Assembly: GCF_017571475.1 (NCBI RefSeq)
Contig: NZ_JAGETW010000002.1
Coordinates: 62,001 to 126,000 of the forward strand
Length of the DNA stretch: 64,000 nt
From: Thiomicrorhabdus sp. 6S3-12
Lineage (GTDB): Bacteria; Pseudomonadota; Gammaproteobacteria; Thiomicrospirales; Thiomicrospiraceae
Reading direction: 5' to 3'
Under the pieces are notes generated by a model that was given only the letters and a program-made list of their open reading frames with translations, ran no database searches and had not been told where the DNA came from. Numbering within the stretch: the first letter of the stretch is position 1; each line of letters starts with the position of its first letter. Shown here piece by piece: positions 18,360 through 28,900 of this stretch. Position numbers and translations under genes: made by a program.

Positions 18360-19073
18360 TTACGAAGCGGTTGAAAAATAGCGCTCCACTAGCGGCCAGA
18401 GACGTTCTAGAATCGGGGGCTGTCCCTGCTCGTTAGGATGCAGCGCATCGTCCTGCATCAAGTCCGGATCCAAAGCGACATCCTGCAGAAAGAAAGGGTC
18501 AAAATTAAGCTTATACTCTTGCGCCAAATCACGGTAAACCTTCATCAGCAGACGCTCGTAGGCCGGACCGTAATTGGTCGGCAGACGGATGCCCAAGAGC
18601 ATCGTCTGACACCCGAACGACGAGTCGCGGCAAAGATGAATCATCCGTTCAAGATTGGCCTTACTCTGCAGCAGATTCTGTCCGCGCAAGGCGTCGTTCG
18701 CCCCCAACTCCAAAATCAGCAGGCTCGGACGATGCTCCTGCAGCAGTTTCGGCAGACGCTGCAATCCGCCGGAAGTGGTCTCCCCGCTGATACTGGCATT
18801 CACCACCGACAACGCCTTGTCCGGAAAGCTCGCTTGCAGTTGACGGCGCAGCAGATTCACCCAACCGGACTCGGCATCAATGCCGTAGGCGGCGCTCAGG
18901 CTATCGCCCAGAACGAGAATTGTCGCCGGTGCAGAAATCGGCTTGACCTCTACGGTGATCGGCGCTTGCTGTTGCGCCCAGAGTAAATTAGGATGAAAGC
19001 CTAGCCATAGGCTGAAAAGCAGATAATAAAAGCTGTTTGCTTTTACAGGTAACTTATTGGAATTATTCGTCAT
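18360..19073 (-). CDS. tesA: Periplasmic GDSL esterase / acyl-CoA thioesterase I
   Basis: 237-aa SGNH hydrolase (TesA, thioesterase I / lysophospholipase L1 family). N-terminal signal helix (about 16-34), then catalytic Ser58 in LVLGDSLSAAYG, the GANDALRG block with the Asn of the oxyanion hole, and the DDALHPNEQG block with catalytic Asp and His. Secreted to the periplasm in E. coli. It is divergent from ybbA exactly as in E. coli; only 16 bases separate the two start codons. That conserved pairing supports the name. Confidence 0.92.
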   Translation of the reverse strand: MTNNSNKLPVKANSFYYLLFSLWLGFHPNLLWAQQQAPITVEVKPISAPATILVLGDSLSAAYGIDAESGWVNLLRRQLQASFPDKALSVVNASISGETTSGGLQRLPKLLQEHRPSLLILELGANDALRGQNLLQSKANLERMIHLCRDSSFGCQTMLLGIRLPTNYGPAYERLLMKVYRDLAQEYKLNFDPFFLQDVALDPDLMQDDALHPNEQGQPPILERLWPLVERYFSTAS

Positions 19074-19089
19074 TTAATCAAGGTCTTCC

Positions 19090-19788
19090 ATGCCGCAAGA
19101 AAATTCTTCATCCCCCATTATCGATTTACAGGATATCCATTATCAAGTCCCGAATGATGGACAGAAGCTGTCTATCCTGAATGGCTGTACTCTCAGTGTC
19201 CAGCAACAGCAAAGCATCGCCATCGTCGGACGTTCCGGTTCCGGAAAATCCACGCTGCTCTCGATTATGGCCGGACTGGAAAAACCGACATCAGGCTCTA
19301 TCCGCCTGCTTGGCGAAGAGATATCCCGCCTCTCCGAAGACGAATGCGCCCGGATTCGGGCGCGGCAAGTCGGTTTTGTCTTCCAGAATTTTCAGCTGCT
19401 GCCGAGTATGAATGCGTTGGAGAACATTCTTATGCCGCTGGAACTTTTCCAAATAGAGTTCGCCCGAGAAAAAGCGCTCGACGCCCTCGACAAAGTCGGT
19501 TTAAGCAACCGAGCCGATCACTTGCCATCCCAGCTCTCCGGCGGTGAGCAGCAACGCGTGGCCATCGCGCGCGCCTTTGTAACCACGCCGAAGATTCTGT
19601 TTGCCGACGAACCGACCGGCAATCTGGATGAGACAACCGCCATGCAGATACAGAATCTGCTGTTCGATCTGAAAGAGACGCACAACACCAGTCTGATCCT
19701 GGTCACGCATGATATGAACTACGCCAAGTCCTGCGATCAGCTCTGGCATCTGCAGCACGGTACTCTACTCCCGTGGCAGGCAGAGTAA
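19090..19788 (+). CDS. ybbA: ABC transporter ATP-binding protein YbbA-like
   Basis: 232-aa ATPase of the LolD/MacB-like group. Walker A is [11 protein letters not shown], the Q-loop [14 protein letters not shown], the signature [15 protein letters not shown], Walker [12 protein letters not shown] and the H-loop LVTHD. It partners with the permease 16 bases downstream. AAGG lies 6 bases before the ATG at 19090. In E. coli the YbbAP complex sits beside tesA; its substrate is not firmly established, and an extracytoplasmic lipid or hydrophobic-molecule role has been suggested. Confidence 0.93.
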   Translation: MPQENSSSPIIDLQDIHYQVPNDGQKLSILNGCTLSVQQQQSIAIVGRSGSGKSTLLSIMAGLEKPTSGSIRLLGEEISRLSEDECARIRARQVGFVFQNFQLLPSMNALENILMPLELFQIEFAREKALDALDKVGLSNRADHLPSQLSGGEQQRVAIARAFVTTPKILFADEPTGNLDETTAMQIQNLLFDLKETHNTSLILVTHDMNYAKSCDQLWHLQHGTLLPWQAE

Positions 19789-19804
19789 ACGACGGAGTAG
19801 CTGT

Positions 19805-22285
19805 ATGAAAGAACGTTTGCTTGAAAGCTTGACCGCCTGGCGCTGGTTTATCCGCAGTTTCCGCAACGGCGACTGGTTATGGCTGTTTATCGCGATTACC
19901 ATTGCCAGCGCCAGCGTCACGACCATCACCTACCTCGGCGACAGCATTAAACATAGCATGCTGCAGAAAGCGGCCAATAACCTTGGCGCCGATCTGGTTC
20001 TGCGCTCGAGCCGACCGATTGAGCAGGAATGGGAAAACCAAGCCAAAGTATTCGACTTACAGAGCAACCGCAGTTTAAACCTGGTTACCATGGCCTTGAG
20101 CGAAAATCCCAAGGAAGTCTTTCAACTGATCAATCTCAAAGCGGTTGAAAAAGCACAGCCGCTGCGCGGACAGATAACTCAAGGCGACGAACTGCCTTTT
20201 GCGACTCTACACAAAGGCGCCGTCTGGATCGAGCCTAAATTGATTGATTTGATGTCCCTTAACGAGCACAGTGAATTACTGCTTGGAGAGCGTCATTTCA
20301 GCCTTACCGGCAGCGTCCAGTCGAGCAGTCTGATTAATCCGATGACGCAATTTGCGCCTCAGGTGACCATGCTTCTTGAGGATCTGCATGAGACCCGGCT
20401 GATCGGTCCCGGAAGCCGAGTTACCTATGAATTGGCTCTGGCCGGTAGCCAGAAGAATATCGAGGCTTTCGCCGCTTATTTCCACGACCGGGATCCATCC
20501 TTTATCGAATTAATTTCTGCCAAAGCACCTTCCGAAGATCTTGAAAAAACCCTCGATCGAGCCTGGCTGTTTCTCGATCTGGCGGCACTCTCGGCCGTAT
20601 TCGTTGCTGGTCTGAGCATTCTTATCGCCAGTCGTTTTTACTTGAGTCACTGGCGCAGCAGTCTGGCTCTGCTGCGCGCTTTCGGCGGCGAAGACCGACA
20701 ACTCAGACGTCTGTTTGCCTGGCAATTTTTATGGATCGGTATCAGCAGCAGTTTGCTCGGCCTGATCTTGGGCGTATTGCTGGTTCAACTGATTATTCCG
20801 TGGCTCGAATCCCTTTTTACACCTTATGTATCGGCCCCGCTATTTTCGCCGCTGGCGCTTGGTTTTATCAGCGGAATCCTGGTACTTTGGAGTTTTGCCT
20901 GGCAAGCTTTTCAAGAAGCGATGGGCACATCTCCGTTACAGGTGTTCAAGAGCGTCAGCCAAAAAACCTCCGTCGCACACTGGTTTGTCTCTTTTATCCT
21001 GATTCTTGTGCTGATCGGCATGATCGTGCAATTGGAATTTCTGCTATGGGTTTGCCTGGTCGGCATTGCTTTAAGCGTGACTTTCTACCTGTGCGCCACC
21101 CTGCTGCTGTCGGTATTGAAAAAAAGCCATGCGCAAACCCGTGGCTGGCTGCGCATCAGTATTGCCGGCATTCTGAAACAACCCGAACTGATCAAGATTC
21201 AGCTGATTTCGATCGGTCTGGTTCTGTTTGTCCTGATGTTGATGACGTTTGTCCGTCAGGATCTGCTGAATGCCTGGCAGCAAAGCTTGCCCGCCAAAAC
21301 CCCGAATACCTTTATTGTTAATGTTCAGCCATATCAACTGAACACCGTCACATCCCTTTTCGCCGAACAGACATTACAGCCGGATTTTGTCCCTATGGCT
21401 CGCGGTCGTCTGCTTCAGAAAAATGCCAAAGACCTGGATCCGGCGACGATGGCAACGCAAAGAGCCAAACGCCTACTGCAAAGGGAAGCTAATATTGCCG
21501 TTACCGGGGAACTGCCGCCTTACACCCAGATCACCCGGCAGCTGGAAAAGGAAAAATATCAGGGACTTGGAGTGTCGGTTGAAGAGGAGATCGCCCAGCT
21601 TTTCGGGATCCAGATCGGCGACAAACTGACCTTCAACTTTGCCGGAGCAACAAAAACTTATCAGGTTCGTTCCCTTAGAAAAGTGAACTGGCAGAGCTTC
21701 CGTTTGAACTTCTTCTTTATTGTCGAGCCCGATCCATCCTCGCCCCTGAATATCAGCTATATCAGCAGTCTGTATATCGACAACAAGCAGGTAACCGGCA
21801 CGCTTACCCAACAGATGGCACAACAGGCTTCCGGCGCGCTGTTGATTGATGTCGAACAAATCATCCAGCAGATCCGGCAAATTATGCAGCAGGCCGCCAG
21901 CGGCGTCAGCGCTCTGTTCCTCTTCACCCTGATCGCCAGTATTGCCGTACTCTTCAGCGCAACGCTCGCCAGTCAGGAAGCTCGAATCCAAACCTGGTTA
22001 CTGCTGCGGACAATCGGCGCGACTAATCGTCAGATACGACTGATCGGATTGACGGAATTTATTCTGCTCGGCCTTCTTTCGGGAATACTCGCCGCCAGCT
22101 TTGCCCAGCTGGTCAGTTTTCTGGTTGGCTACCAGCTTTTGGAAACCACGCCGCAATTCTCGTGGCCACTCTGGCTGGGAACCTTTATTCTCAGTATCGG
22201 CATTCTGTTTTCGGTCGGCTGGTTTTCGCAAAAGCCGTACCTGAAAATGTCCGCCAATCAGCTAAAGCGCCACTTAACCTCCTAA
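19805..22285 (+). CDS. ybbP: ABC permease YbbP-like, double FtsX domain
   Basis: 826-aa inner-membrane permease, close in length to E. coli YbbP. It has an N-terminal transmembrane helix, a periplasmic domain (about 55-255), a first FtsX-type block of three or four helices (about 260-390), further helices around 400-510, a second periplasmic domain (about 520-690) and a second FtsX block (about 700-815). It forms a mechanotransmission-type ABC transporter with the preceding ATPase. A GGAG-type site lies before the ATG at 19805. Substrate inferred to be a lipid or hydrophobic periplasmic molecule, not shown here. Confidence 0.9.
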   Translation: MKERLLESLTAWRWFIRSFRNGDWLWLFIAITIASASVTTITYLGDSIKHSMLQKAANNLGADLVLRSSRPIEQEWENQAKVFDLQSNRSLNLVTMALSENPKEVFQLINLKAVEKAQPLRGQITQGDELPFATLHKGAVWIEPKLIDLMSLNEHSELLLGERHFSLTGSVQSSSLINPMTQFAPQVTMLLEDLHETRLIGPGSRVTYELALAGSQKNIEAFAAYFHDRDPSFIELISAKAPSEDLEKTLDRAWLFLDLAALSAVFVAGLSILIASRFYLSHWRSSLALLRAFGGEDRQLRRLFAWQFLWIGISSSLLGLILGVLLVQLIIPWLESLFTPYVSAPLFSPLALGFISGILVLWSFAWQAFQEAMGTSPLQVFKSVSQKTSVAHWFVSFILILVLIGMIVQLEFLLWVCLVGIALSVTFYLCATLLLSVLKKSHAQTRGWLRISIAGILKQPELIKIQLISIGLVLFVLMLMTFVRQDLLNAWQQSLPAKTPNTFIVNVQPYQLNTVTSLFAEQTLQPDFVPMARGRLLQKNAKDLDPATMATQRAKRLLQREANIAVTGELPPYTQITRQLEKEKYQGLGVSVEEEIAQLFGIQIGDKLTFNFAGATKTYQVRSLRKVNWQSFRLNFFFIVEPDPSSPLNISYISSLYIDNKQVTGTLTQQMAQQASGALLIDVEQIIQQIRQIMQQAASGVSALFLFTLIASIAVLFSATLASQEARIQTWLLLRTIGATNRQIRLIGLTEFILLGLLSGILAASFAQLVSFLVGYQLLETTPQFSWPLWLGTFILSIGILFSVGWFSQKPYLKMSANQLKRHLTS

Positions 22286-22345
22286 GAAGCATAAGCATGA
22301 CAAATAGACAAAATTGCAGATCGTTATTACTCTTTTGAATGAGTC

Positions 22346-22354
22346 TGGTATAGT
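22346..22354 (+). promoter_or_regulatory. Putative extended -10 promoter
   Basis: TGGTATAGT is a good extended -10 element 36 bases before the ATG at 22390. The -35 region is poor. It would drive the small membrane-protein gene. Confidence 0.4.
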
Positions 22355-22389
22355 AAATTTAATTTACAAAATAATTGAGGAGTAACCTC

Positions 22390-22617
22390 ATGACAGCAAC
22401 ATTCTTTTTTAAACTTGGACGTTTTATAAAATATTTCGGCGGCTTAAGTGTACTAGGTCTGTTTTTGTTCGGTGTTCACACCTTGATTACGCACGACCTG
22501 ATGCAAGGAATCGCTCTGATCGCCTTAAGCGCCATCAGCGCCTGGTCGGTATCTCTGCTTGCCGGAGGCTGTCGTTTAGCGGCTGAAACCTATCGTTACC
22601 AGTTTTTGAGTGACTAG
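22390..22617 (+). CDS. Small two-helix membrane protein, 75 aa, unknown
   Basis: Starts MTATFFFKLGRFIKYFGGLS. Two hydrophobic segments (about 17-33 and 38-62), a GG pair before the first and LLAGGCRLAAETYRY at the end. GAGGAG stands 8 bases before the ATG at 22390; an in-frame ATG at 22375 overlaps that site and is rejected. Flanked by a putative promoter and a terminator-like hairpin, so it is probably a single gene. No family recognised. Confidence 0.65.
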   Translation: MTATFFFKLGRFIKYFGGLSVLGLFLFGVHTLITHDLMQGIALIALSAISAWSVSLLAGGCRLAAETYRYQFLSD

Positions 22618-22627
22618 GATGCAGTTT

Positions 22628-22658
22628 CCGAAGTTCCTCTGAATATCGGGAACTTCGG
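22628..22658 (+). terminator. Terminator-like hairpin
   Basis: Perfect 10-bp stem CCGAAGTTCC (22628-22637) / GGAACTTCGG (22649-22658), 11-base loop, followed by CCTCTTCTT, a weak U-rich tail. It lies 10 bases past the small membrane gene. Confidence 0.6.
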
Positions 22659-22761
22659 CCTCTTCTTAGAGAATTTTCTGATCAATCTTCTCTCCACCAG
22701 AAGTTCCTGGAATAGACCCGTCACTGAAAGATCACTCTCCCAACCTGAGTAAAATTACTAA

Positions 22762-22790
22762 GTGAATTTTAATTTCGCTCTCGCTATAAT
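22762..22790 (+). promoter_or_regulatory. Putative promoter for the 72-aa gene
   Basis: Consensus -10 TATAAT (22785-22790) with a weak -35 (GTGAAT, 22762-22767) at 17 bases. The start codon of the next gene lies 72 bases downstream. Confidence 0.45.
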
Positions 22791-22861
22791 CGTCAAAACC
22801 CTAAAAACATACGCCTTTGCTAGGTTTTTAAATTTCTCGGCTACAAATTGGGAATAAACAA

Positions 22862-23080
22862 ATGAAAGTAACAAAACAAAATATTGAAAACTTTTCAGTC
22901 ATTGATGAAATTCATGCCGGTTTTATTGAACGCCCAAACTCTGCAAAACTGGTCCAGGCGGTCGAAAAAGCAGGCGGTGAACTGGCTTTGAAACCAATCA
23001 ACCTCATCAAGGCAGACATGCAAAAACAACTGGTCTTAAAATGCAAACATTCGGGTAACACCTACTCGATCAATGCTTAG
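22862..23080 (+). CDS. Hypothetical protein, 72 aa
   Basis: Small soluble protein, MKVTKQNIENFSVIDEIHAG at the start; mixed charged sequence with no signal peptide or membrane helix, one Cys (LKCKHSG). It has its own likely promoter and is followed by a 12-bp hairpin. Upstream of the ATG only an A/T-rich GGGAATAAACAA can serve as ribosome binding site. I do not recognise the family. Coding status rests on the regulatory signals and on protein-like composition. Confidence 0.55.
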   Translation: MKVTKQNIENFSVIDEIHAGFIERPNSAKLVQAVEKAGGELALKPINLIKADMQKQLVLKCKHSGNTYSINA

Positions 23081-23088
23081 TAAAGTCC

Positions 23089-23117
23089 GGACAGAAAAAG
23101 TACCGCTTTTTCTGTCC
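23089..23117 (+). terminator. Strong hairpin after the 72-aa gene
   Basis: Perfect 12-bp stem 23089-23100 / 23106-23117 with loop TACCG, 8 bases past the stop. No U-run follows, so termination is probable but not certain. Confidence 0.5.
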
Positions 23118-23204
23118 TCCTAAAGCCCCCTTTCTCTTATCCGCTCATGTAAAATCGCTTTATAGGACAAGACATCTTGTCAAAGCACACAGCGGATAGC
23201 CCAT

Positions 23205-23615
23205 ATGAATTTTCGAGAAGCCACAGAAAATCTTAAACAGGAAACCGAAGAAAAGTTTCTCGGCCTGTATTTGGAAGAAGAAAAGCAGTACCTGCATTTT
23301 TTTGTGCTCGAAGCTCTACCCGAAATTCCGCAACAGATCGACCTCTTCTACTCAGGATGCCGACTCTTCGAAATGCATGGTGAAGAAGGCAACTATGCAT
23401 TGACAGATATTCCGAGCGAGCTTGAACAATCTCTGATGCAGGCCCGTTTCAGACGATATGACGATATCGCCGATCTTTACTACATGATCCCTGCCCAGGT
23501 GCTTTACACCCTTTTTCCGGAAATGCCGAATCCATCGCGTGAACAGCTCTGCCCGTCGAGCAAACAGTTTTTCGCCTATCATGCCGGCGAACTTATCCGT
23601 AAATACTGGAAATAA
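23205..23615 (+). CDS. Hypothetical protein, 136 aa
   Basis: Acidic soluble protein starting MNFREATENLKQETEEKF, with aromatic-rich segments (LHFFVLEALPEIP, DDIADLYYMIPAQVLY) and no signal peptide or helix. It ends in ELIRKYWK. No strong ribosome binding site; the first in-frame ATG is used. It stands alone upstream of tRNA-Pro on the other strand. Not recognised; composition looks like a genuine protein. Confidence 0.6.
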   Translation: MNFREATENLKQETEEKFLGLYLEEEKQYLHFFVLEALPEIPQQIDLFYSGCRLFEMHGEEGNYALTDIPSELEQSLMQARFRRYDDIADLYYMIPAQVLYTLFPEMPNPSREQLCPSSKQFFAYHAGELIRKYWK

Positions 23616-23746
23616 TTTTCACAAGGATCTCATCAGGCTCTTTTAAGAGCTGGCGAAACAACCTACATACCTGATTACAATCGAGTTACAGGTCTGAAAA
23701 GGCACTTCTCTGTAGAAGGGGATTTAAAGGGGATACAAAAAGAAAT

Positions 23747-23823
23747 TGGTCGGAGTGACAGGATTTGAACCTGCGACCACCACACCCCCAGTGTGGTGCG
23801 CTACCAGACTGCGCTACACCCCG
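23747..23823 (-). tRNA. tRNA-Pro (anticodon GGG)
   Basis: Cloverleaf on the minus strand. The acceptor CGGGGTG pairs with CACTCCG, the D-arm is GCGC-AGTCTGGTA-GCGC, and the anticodon stem CCACA/TGTGG encloses loop CTGGGGG (anticodon GGG). The T-arm carries GGTTCGAATCC. Discriminator A at 23750 and an encoded CCA at 23747-23749. It decodes CCC (and CCU by wobble). Confidence 0.96.
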
Positions 23824-23840
23824 AATTCGGAAGAGTGACT

Positions 23841-23869
23841 ATTATAAGAAAAAATCGTCGCTTGAAAAC
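23841..23869 (-). promoter_or_regulatory. Putative promoter of tRNA-Pro
   Basis: On the minus strand a consensus TATAAT (23841-23846) lies 17 bases after GTTTTC (23864-23869), starting 18 bases before the first base of the tRNA. The -35 is poor. Confidence 0.5.
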
Positions 23870-23927
23870 AGCGATTTACCGCTTCACAGGAAGAAAAACA
23901 ATTTGCTGATGGGATAATGGCGGCTAC

Positions 23928-24368
23928 TTAGTAGTTGTCTTTAAGATGCTTCTGGAAAGCGTCAAGCTGATGGCAGATAACATCGGCGATCTGCAGGGCT
24001 TGCTGAAGTTCTTGAACAGAGATATCGGAAGGCTCTTCAACCTTATCGAGTTGCAGAGTTTGCTGAAGCGAATCGGAAGAAGATTCTGGCTTGCTTTTGG
24101 ATTTCTTGGCCAGACGGTTCTGCGCACCGGGAATCGTCAGCCCTTCTTCGTTGAGCAGACGGTTGATTTCGATAATCAATAGAACGTCTTCCCGCTGATA
24201 GTAACGGCGACCGCTGCGTTTACTCGGCGTCAGCTGATCAAAATGCTGTTCCCAGTAACGCAGTACATGGTCTTTGATTCCGGTACAGCGAGACACCTCA
24301 CCGATGGTGAGGTATTTTTTTGCCGGAATCGAATCGATATCGATAACTTTATTTTTAGTTGTCACCAT
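23928..24368 (-). CDS. MerR-family transcriptional regulator
   Basis: 146-aa protein with an N-terminal MerR-type winged HTH (about 17-85): [26 protein letters not shown], then [14 protein letters not shown]. The C-terminal part is short, polar and helical, with no metal- or drug-binding cysteines. It overlaps the 3' end of ihfA by 14 bases, the arrangement found after pheT-ihfA in many gammaproteobacteria. Target unknown; translational coupling to ihfA suggests it is made along with IHF. Confidence 0.9.
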   Translation of the reverse strand: MVTTKNKVIDIDSIPAKKYLTIGEVSRCTGIKDHVLRYWEQHFDQLTPSKRSGRRYYQREDVLLIIEINRLLNEEGLTIPGAQNRLAKKSKSKPESSSDSLQQTLQLDKVEEPSDISVQELQQALQIADVICHQLDAFQKHLKDNY

Positions 24369-24675
24369 CGAAGCTGTCTATCTGTGCGCGTAATTTTTGA
24401 CCTGGCTTAAATGTTACCACTCTTCGCGCGGAAATGGGAACATCTTCTCCGGTTCGCGGATTACGCCCAGGGCGTGAAGCCTTGTCGCGCAGTTCAAAAT
24501 TCCCGAAACCGGAAAGCTTGATCTGCTCACCTGACACCAATACATCGCTAATCTCGTCATAGAACTGTTCGACCAGCTCTTTAGACTCGCGCTTATTAAA
24601 CCCGAATGTATCTGAAAGTTGCTGCGCAATATGCGCCTTTGTTAAGGTATAGCCTTCAGCTGCATCCACAGTCAT
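24355..24675 (-). CDS. ihfA: Integration host factor alpha subunit
   Basis: 106-aa HU/IHF-family DNA-bending protein, the alpha half of IHF. It has the family signature region [21 protein letters not shown] and the C-terminal [19 protein letters not shown] precedes the ATG at 24675. It lies 33 bases after pheT in the usual gammaproteobacterial order and overlaps the merR-type gene. The extra six or so N-terminal residues before the first helix are normal variation. Confidence 0.96.
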   Translation of the reverse strand: MTVDAAEGYTLTKAHIAQQLSDTFGFNKRESKELVEQFYDEISDVLVSGEQIKLSGFGNFELRDKASRPGRNPRTGEDVPISARRVVTFKPGQKLRAQIDSFDGDN

Positions 24676-24708
24676 AGTTACTTCCTACCCTATTTTAATT
24701 TTATTGTT

Positions 24709-27096
24709 TTAACGTAAAACAGCATTCACTGCAGTTTTCGCGGATTCCAGAATCTGTTCGACCAGAGCGTCGACTTCAGCGTCTTCCAAAGTACGCGCCT
24801 GATGCTGAATTTTCAGCGTCAGAGCGATACTCTTCTGGTCAGGTTCGATTCCTTGCCCGCGATAAATATCAAAAATCTCAATCGACTGTAAAATGTCTGC
24901 CTCGACATCAATCGCATCCAACAGCTTCTGTACAGGCAACGCCTGATCGACAACAAAGGCCAAGTCTCGCTGTACTTCAGGGAATTTCGAAATTGCCTGC
25001 GCGGCCGGAATATCCATTGTTAAAATCGCATCCTGACGAATCTGGAACATGAAGATGCTGCCGGAAACACCGAGCGTTTTAACCAGTTGCGGATGCAGTT
25101 GTCCCATAATCCCGACCTCTTTGCCGTCTTTAATTAAAGACGCCGCCTGGCCCGGATGCAACGCTGGATTGCTACTGGCTTCAAAGCGAATTTTGCCCAA
25201 CTGATGGCTCATACGCAGCAAGGTTTCGACATCGCCTTTAAGGTCGAAGAAATCGACATTACGACTCTCTTCGTCCCAACCGGATGCCGCCACCGAACCG
25301 ACAATCGCACCGGCCAGCATTGGAACCTGAGTCGCCCCGGTCGGATCCTGTTCGTTCTTGTAGAACACCAGACCGGATTCAAACAATCGAACACGCGACT
25401 GCTGACGGTTCTGGTTGTAAGCGATCGCTTGCAATAAGCCCGGGAACAAAGTGGTACGCATCGCTTTCATATCTTCCGAGATAGGGTTCTGCAATAAAAC
25501 ATACGGCAGATCCGGAGCCAAAGCATTCTGCTTCTTCTCTTCGACAAACGAATAGGTCACTACCTCGTTATAACCACGTTGCACCAAAGCATTTTTAAGC
25601 GCCATCAACTCCTGTTCGGATTCAGGCAATTCGCGCAAAGTTATCGGCGCCATAACCGGATCTTCCGGCAGATTGTTATAACCGTAGATACGACCGACTT
25701 CTTCAACCAGATCCATTTCGATTTCCATATCGAAACGGTACGAAGGCGCACTCATCACCCAGCCGGAAGCGTTTTGTTCAACGCCAAAACCAAGACGTGT
25801 AAAGATGTCTTCAATCTGCGCATTTTCAACCGCAACACCGAGCTTGTCACCAACGGTTTTTGCTCGTAATTCGATTTGCGCAGACTCAGGCATATGCTGC
25901 TCACTGACTTTCTCTTCGATCGCACTGACCTCACCGCCGGCGATTTCGACCAGCAGGCTCAAGGCGCGATTTAATGCACGTTCCGGAAGCTGCGGATCGA
26001 CACCACGTTCAAAACGCATCGAAGAATCCGTGTGCAGCCCGTATAGGCGCGCTTTACCGGTAATTGCCAGCGGCGCAAAATGCGCACACTCAAAGAAGAT
26101 GGAAGTTGTTTCATCGGTAACGGAAGTCGAAAGTCCGCCCATGACGCCGGCCAGAGCGATCGCTCCGGAATCATCGGCGATGACCAGAGTACCGTCTTTA
26201 AGGGAGACTTCTTTCTCGTCCAGAGTGACCAGTTTCTCGCCGTCCTTAGCCATGCGCACCTGAATTCCGCCCTGAAGCTTATCCAGATCAAACGCATGCA
26301 TCGGCTGGCCCATTTCCAACAAAACATAGTTGGTTATATCGACCGTCAAACTCAACGGACGCAACCCGGAACGTTCAAGACGCTGTTTCATCCACAGCGG
26401 CGTTTCCGCCTTGGCATTGAAACCGGTCACAACGCAGCCTAGGTATTTAGGGCACGCCTGTGGTTCGGTGATCTCGATCTGCACCGAGCAAGGCGTATTT
26501 CCAGCCATGCTCTCCTCTGTAAACGGAACCTTAAGGTCCGCACCGCTGATGGCGTGTACGTCACGCGCAATTCCCATCACGCTGAAGCAGTCCGCACGGT
26601 TAGGCGTCAAGTCGACATCGATCGACATATCGTTCAGTTGCAGATATTCACGGACATCCATACCGATCGGCGCATCTTCCGGCAAAACATGCAGACCGTC
26701 TACACCGTCATCCGGCAAACCGATTTCAGTTGCCCCACACAACATACCGTTGGATGGAACGCCGCGTAGTTTGGCTTTTTTGATTTTGAAATCGCCCGGC
26801 AGGACTGCACCAACTTTGGCGCAGCAAGCTTTCATGCCTTCAACGACGTTTTTCGCGCCGCAAACGATCTGCAGCGGTTCGATTTCACCGACATCCACCT
26901 GAGTGACATTCAGTTTGTCGGCATCCGGGTGTTTTTCCACCGAGATTACTTTACCGACAACAACATTATTAAAGTCCCCTGCTACCGGCTCGACATCGTC
27001 AACTTCCAGACCGGCTAGGCTCAATGCCTCGGCCAATTCGTTGGTGTTCCATTCAGGGTTGGTCCATTGGCGTAACCAATTTTCACTAAATTTCAT
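24709..27096 (-). CDS. pheT: Phenylalanyl-tRNA synthetase beta subunit
   Basis: 795-aa beta chain of the (alpha-beta)2 synthetase, full length. N-terminal EMAP/OB-type tRNA-binding domain (about 40-150; [20 protein letters not shown]), B3/B4 editing domain (about 210-380), B5 (about 405-475), catalytic-like core and C-terminal ferredoxin-fold anticodon-binding domain (about 700-795, starting near [17 protein letters not shown]). Follows pheS at 39 bases; co-transcribed. Confidence 0.98.
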   Translation of the reverse strand: MKFSENWLRQWTNPEWNTNELAEALSLAGLEVDDVEPVAGDFNNVVVGKVISVEKHPDADKLNVTQVDVGEIEPLQIVCGAKNVVEGMKACCAKVGAVLPGDFKIKKAKLRGVPSNGMLCGATEIGLPDDGVDGLHVLPEDAPIGMDVREYLQLNDMSIDVDLTPNRADCFSVMGIARDVHAISGADLKVPFTEESMAGNTPCSVQIEITEPQACPKYLGCVVTGFNAKAETPLWMKQRLERSGLRPLSLTVDITNYVLLEMGQPMHAFDLDKLQGGIQVRMAKDGEKLVTLDEKEVSLKDGTLVIADDSGAIALAGVMGGLSTSVTDETTSIFFECAHFAPLAITGKARLYGLHTDSSMRFERGVDPQLPERALNRALSLLVEIAGGEVSAIEEKVSEQHMPESAQIELRAKTVGDKLGVAVENAQIEDIFTRLGFGVEQNASGWVMSAPSYRFDMEIEMDLVEEVGRIYGYNNLPEDPVMAPITLRELPESEQELMALKNALVQRGYNEVVTYSFVEEKKQNALAPDLPYVLLQNPISEDMKAMRTTLFPGLLQAIAYNQNRQQSRVRLFESGLVFYKNEQDPTGATQVPMLAGAIVGSVAASGWDEESRNVDFFDLKGDVETLLRMSHQLGKIRFEASSNPALHPGQAASLIKDGKEVGIMGQLHPQLVKTLGVSGSIFMFQIRQDAILTMDIPAAQAISKFPEVQRDLAFVVDQALPVQKLLDAIDVEADILQSIEIFDIYRGQGIEPDQKSIALTLKIQHQARTLEDAEVDALVEQILESAKTAVNAVLR

Positions 27097-27135
27097 CTTT
27101 TCAGTGCCTTTTTTCTTAGTCGCTCGGAGCAGAAA

Positions 27136-28167
<1,032 letters not shown>

Positions 28168-28181
28168 TTATAAAACAACAG

Positions 28182-28232
28182 ATTATATCGCACATCCCCG
28201 GCGATAATCTTACAAAAACAGATTAATCTGTT
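28182..28232 (-). promoter_or_regulatory. Putative pheST promoter and palindrome
   Basis: On the minus strand a consensus -10 TATAAT lies at 28182-28187, 48 bases before pheS; no good -35 at standard spacing. About 30 bases further upstream is the perfect 16-base palindrome AACAGATTAATCTGTT (28217-28232) followed by a short T-run. It could be an operator or a weak attenuator. No Phe-rich leader peptide was found. Confidence 0.4.
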
Positions 28233-28266
28233 CTTTTATAACGGATTGGTTCGGAAAGAAATAAGA

Positions 28267-28298
28267 CGAAAAAAATAGGGGACCTAAGCCCCCTATTT
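28267..28298 (-). terminator. Terminator of the infC-rpmI-rplT unit
   Basis: AAATAGGGG (28273-28281) pairs with CCCCTATTT (28290-28298), followed on the minus strand by a T-run. A second small hairpin TAACTGC/GCAGTTA (28302-28308 / 28313-28319) lies between it and the rplT stop. Confidence 0.87.
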
Positions 28299-28328
28299 AG
28301 ATAACTGCTTGCGCAGTTAAGAATACGC

Positions 28329-28685
28329 TTACGCTAGAGCCGCTTTTGCTTTTTCAGCAATCGCCGCAAATGCTGCTGCGTCGTGAACCGCGATATCCGC
28401 AAGAACCTTACGGTCTACTTCGATACCTGCTTTGCTCACACCGTTGATGAAACGGCTGTAAGTCATACCGTTCATACGAGCCGCTGCGTTGATACGAGCG
28501 ATCCATAGACGACGGAATTGACGTTTACGTTGACGACGGTCACGGTATGCATATTGACCAGCTTTGATCACCGCTTGACGAGCAACGCGGAAGATCTTGC
28601 GACGAGCACCGTAGTAACCTTTCGCTTGTTTAAGTACTTTGTTATGACGACGACGTGCGATTACGCCTCTTTTAACTCTTGCCAT
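28329..28685 (-). CDS. rplT: 50S ribosomal protein L20
   Basis: 118-aa basic ribosomal protein that binds 23S rRNA early in assembly and, in E. coli, represses its own operon by binding a leader structure. Starts [19 protein letters not shown]; the [19 protein letters not shown] segment is typical. AGGGGAG precedes the ATG at 28685. It lies 17 bases after rpmI. Confidence 0.98.
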   Translation of the reverse strand: MARVKRGVIARRRHNKVLKQAKGYYGARRKIFRVARQAVIKAGQYAYRDRRQRKRQFRRLWIARINAAARMNGMTYSRFINGVSKAGIEVDRKVLADIAVHDAAAFAAIAEKAKAALA

Positions 28686-28702
28686 CTTTCAATCTCCCCT
28701 AA

Positions 28703-28900
28703 TTAAGCGTAAGGCAACATGCGGCGAACCATTGCCACATCGTTATCGTGAATCATGCTACCAGAACGTAGCTGACGTTTACGCTTAGTCGTTTTCTTGG
28801 TCAGAATGTGACGAAGGTGAGACTGTTTGCACTTAAAACGGCCTGAACCGGTTTTCTTGAAGCGCTTAAGAGCGCTGCTGTTAGATTTCATCTTTGGCAT
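28703..28900 (-). CDS. rpmI: 50S ribosomal protein L35
   Basis: 65-aa basic protein of the large subunit: [20 protein letters not shown] at the start and [20 protein letters not shown] near the end. GGAG lies 11 bases before the ATG at 28900. Second gene of infC-rpmI-rplT, with an unusually long 174-base gap after infC. Confidence 0.97.
   Translation of the reverse strand: MPKMKSNSSALKRFKKTGSGRFKCKQSHLRHILTKKTTKRKRQLRSGSMIHDNDVAMVRRMLPYA

Noticed and set aside
23747-23823. Genomic island attachment site at tRNA-Pro
   Set aside because: No repeated tRNA 3' end, integrase or mobile gene was found on either side in the window.
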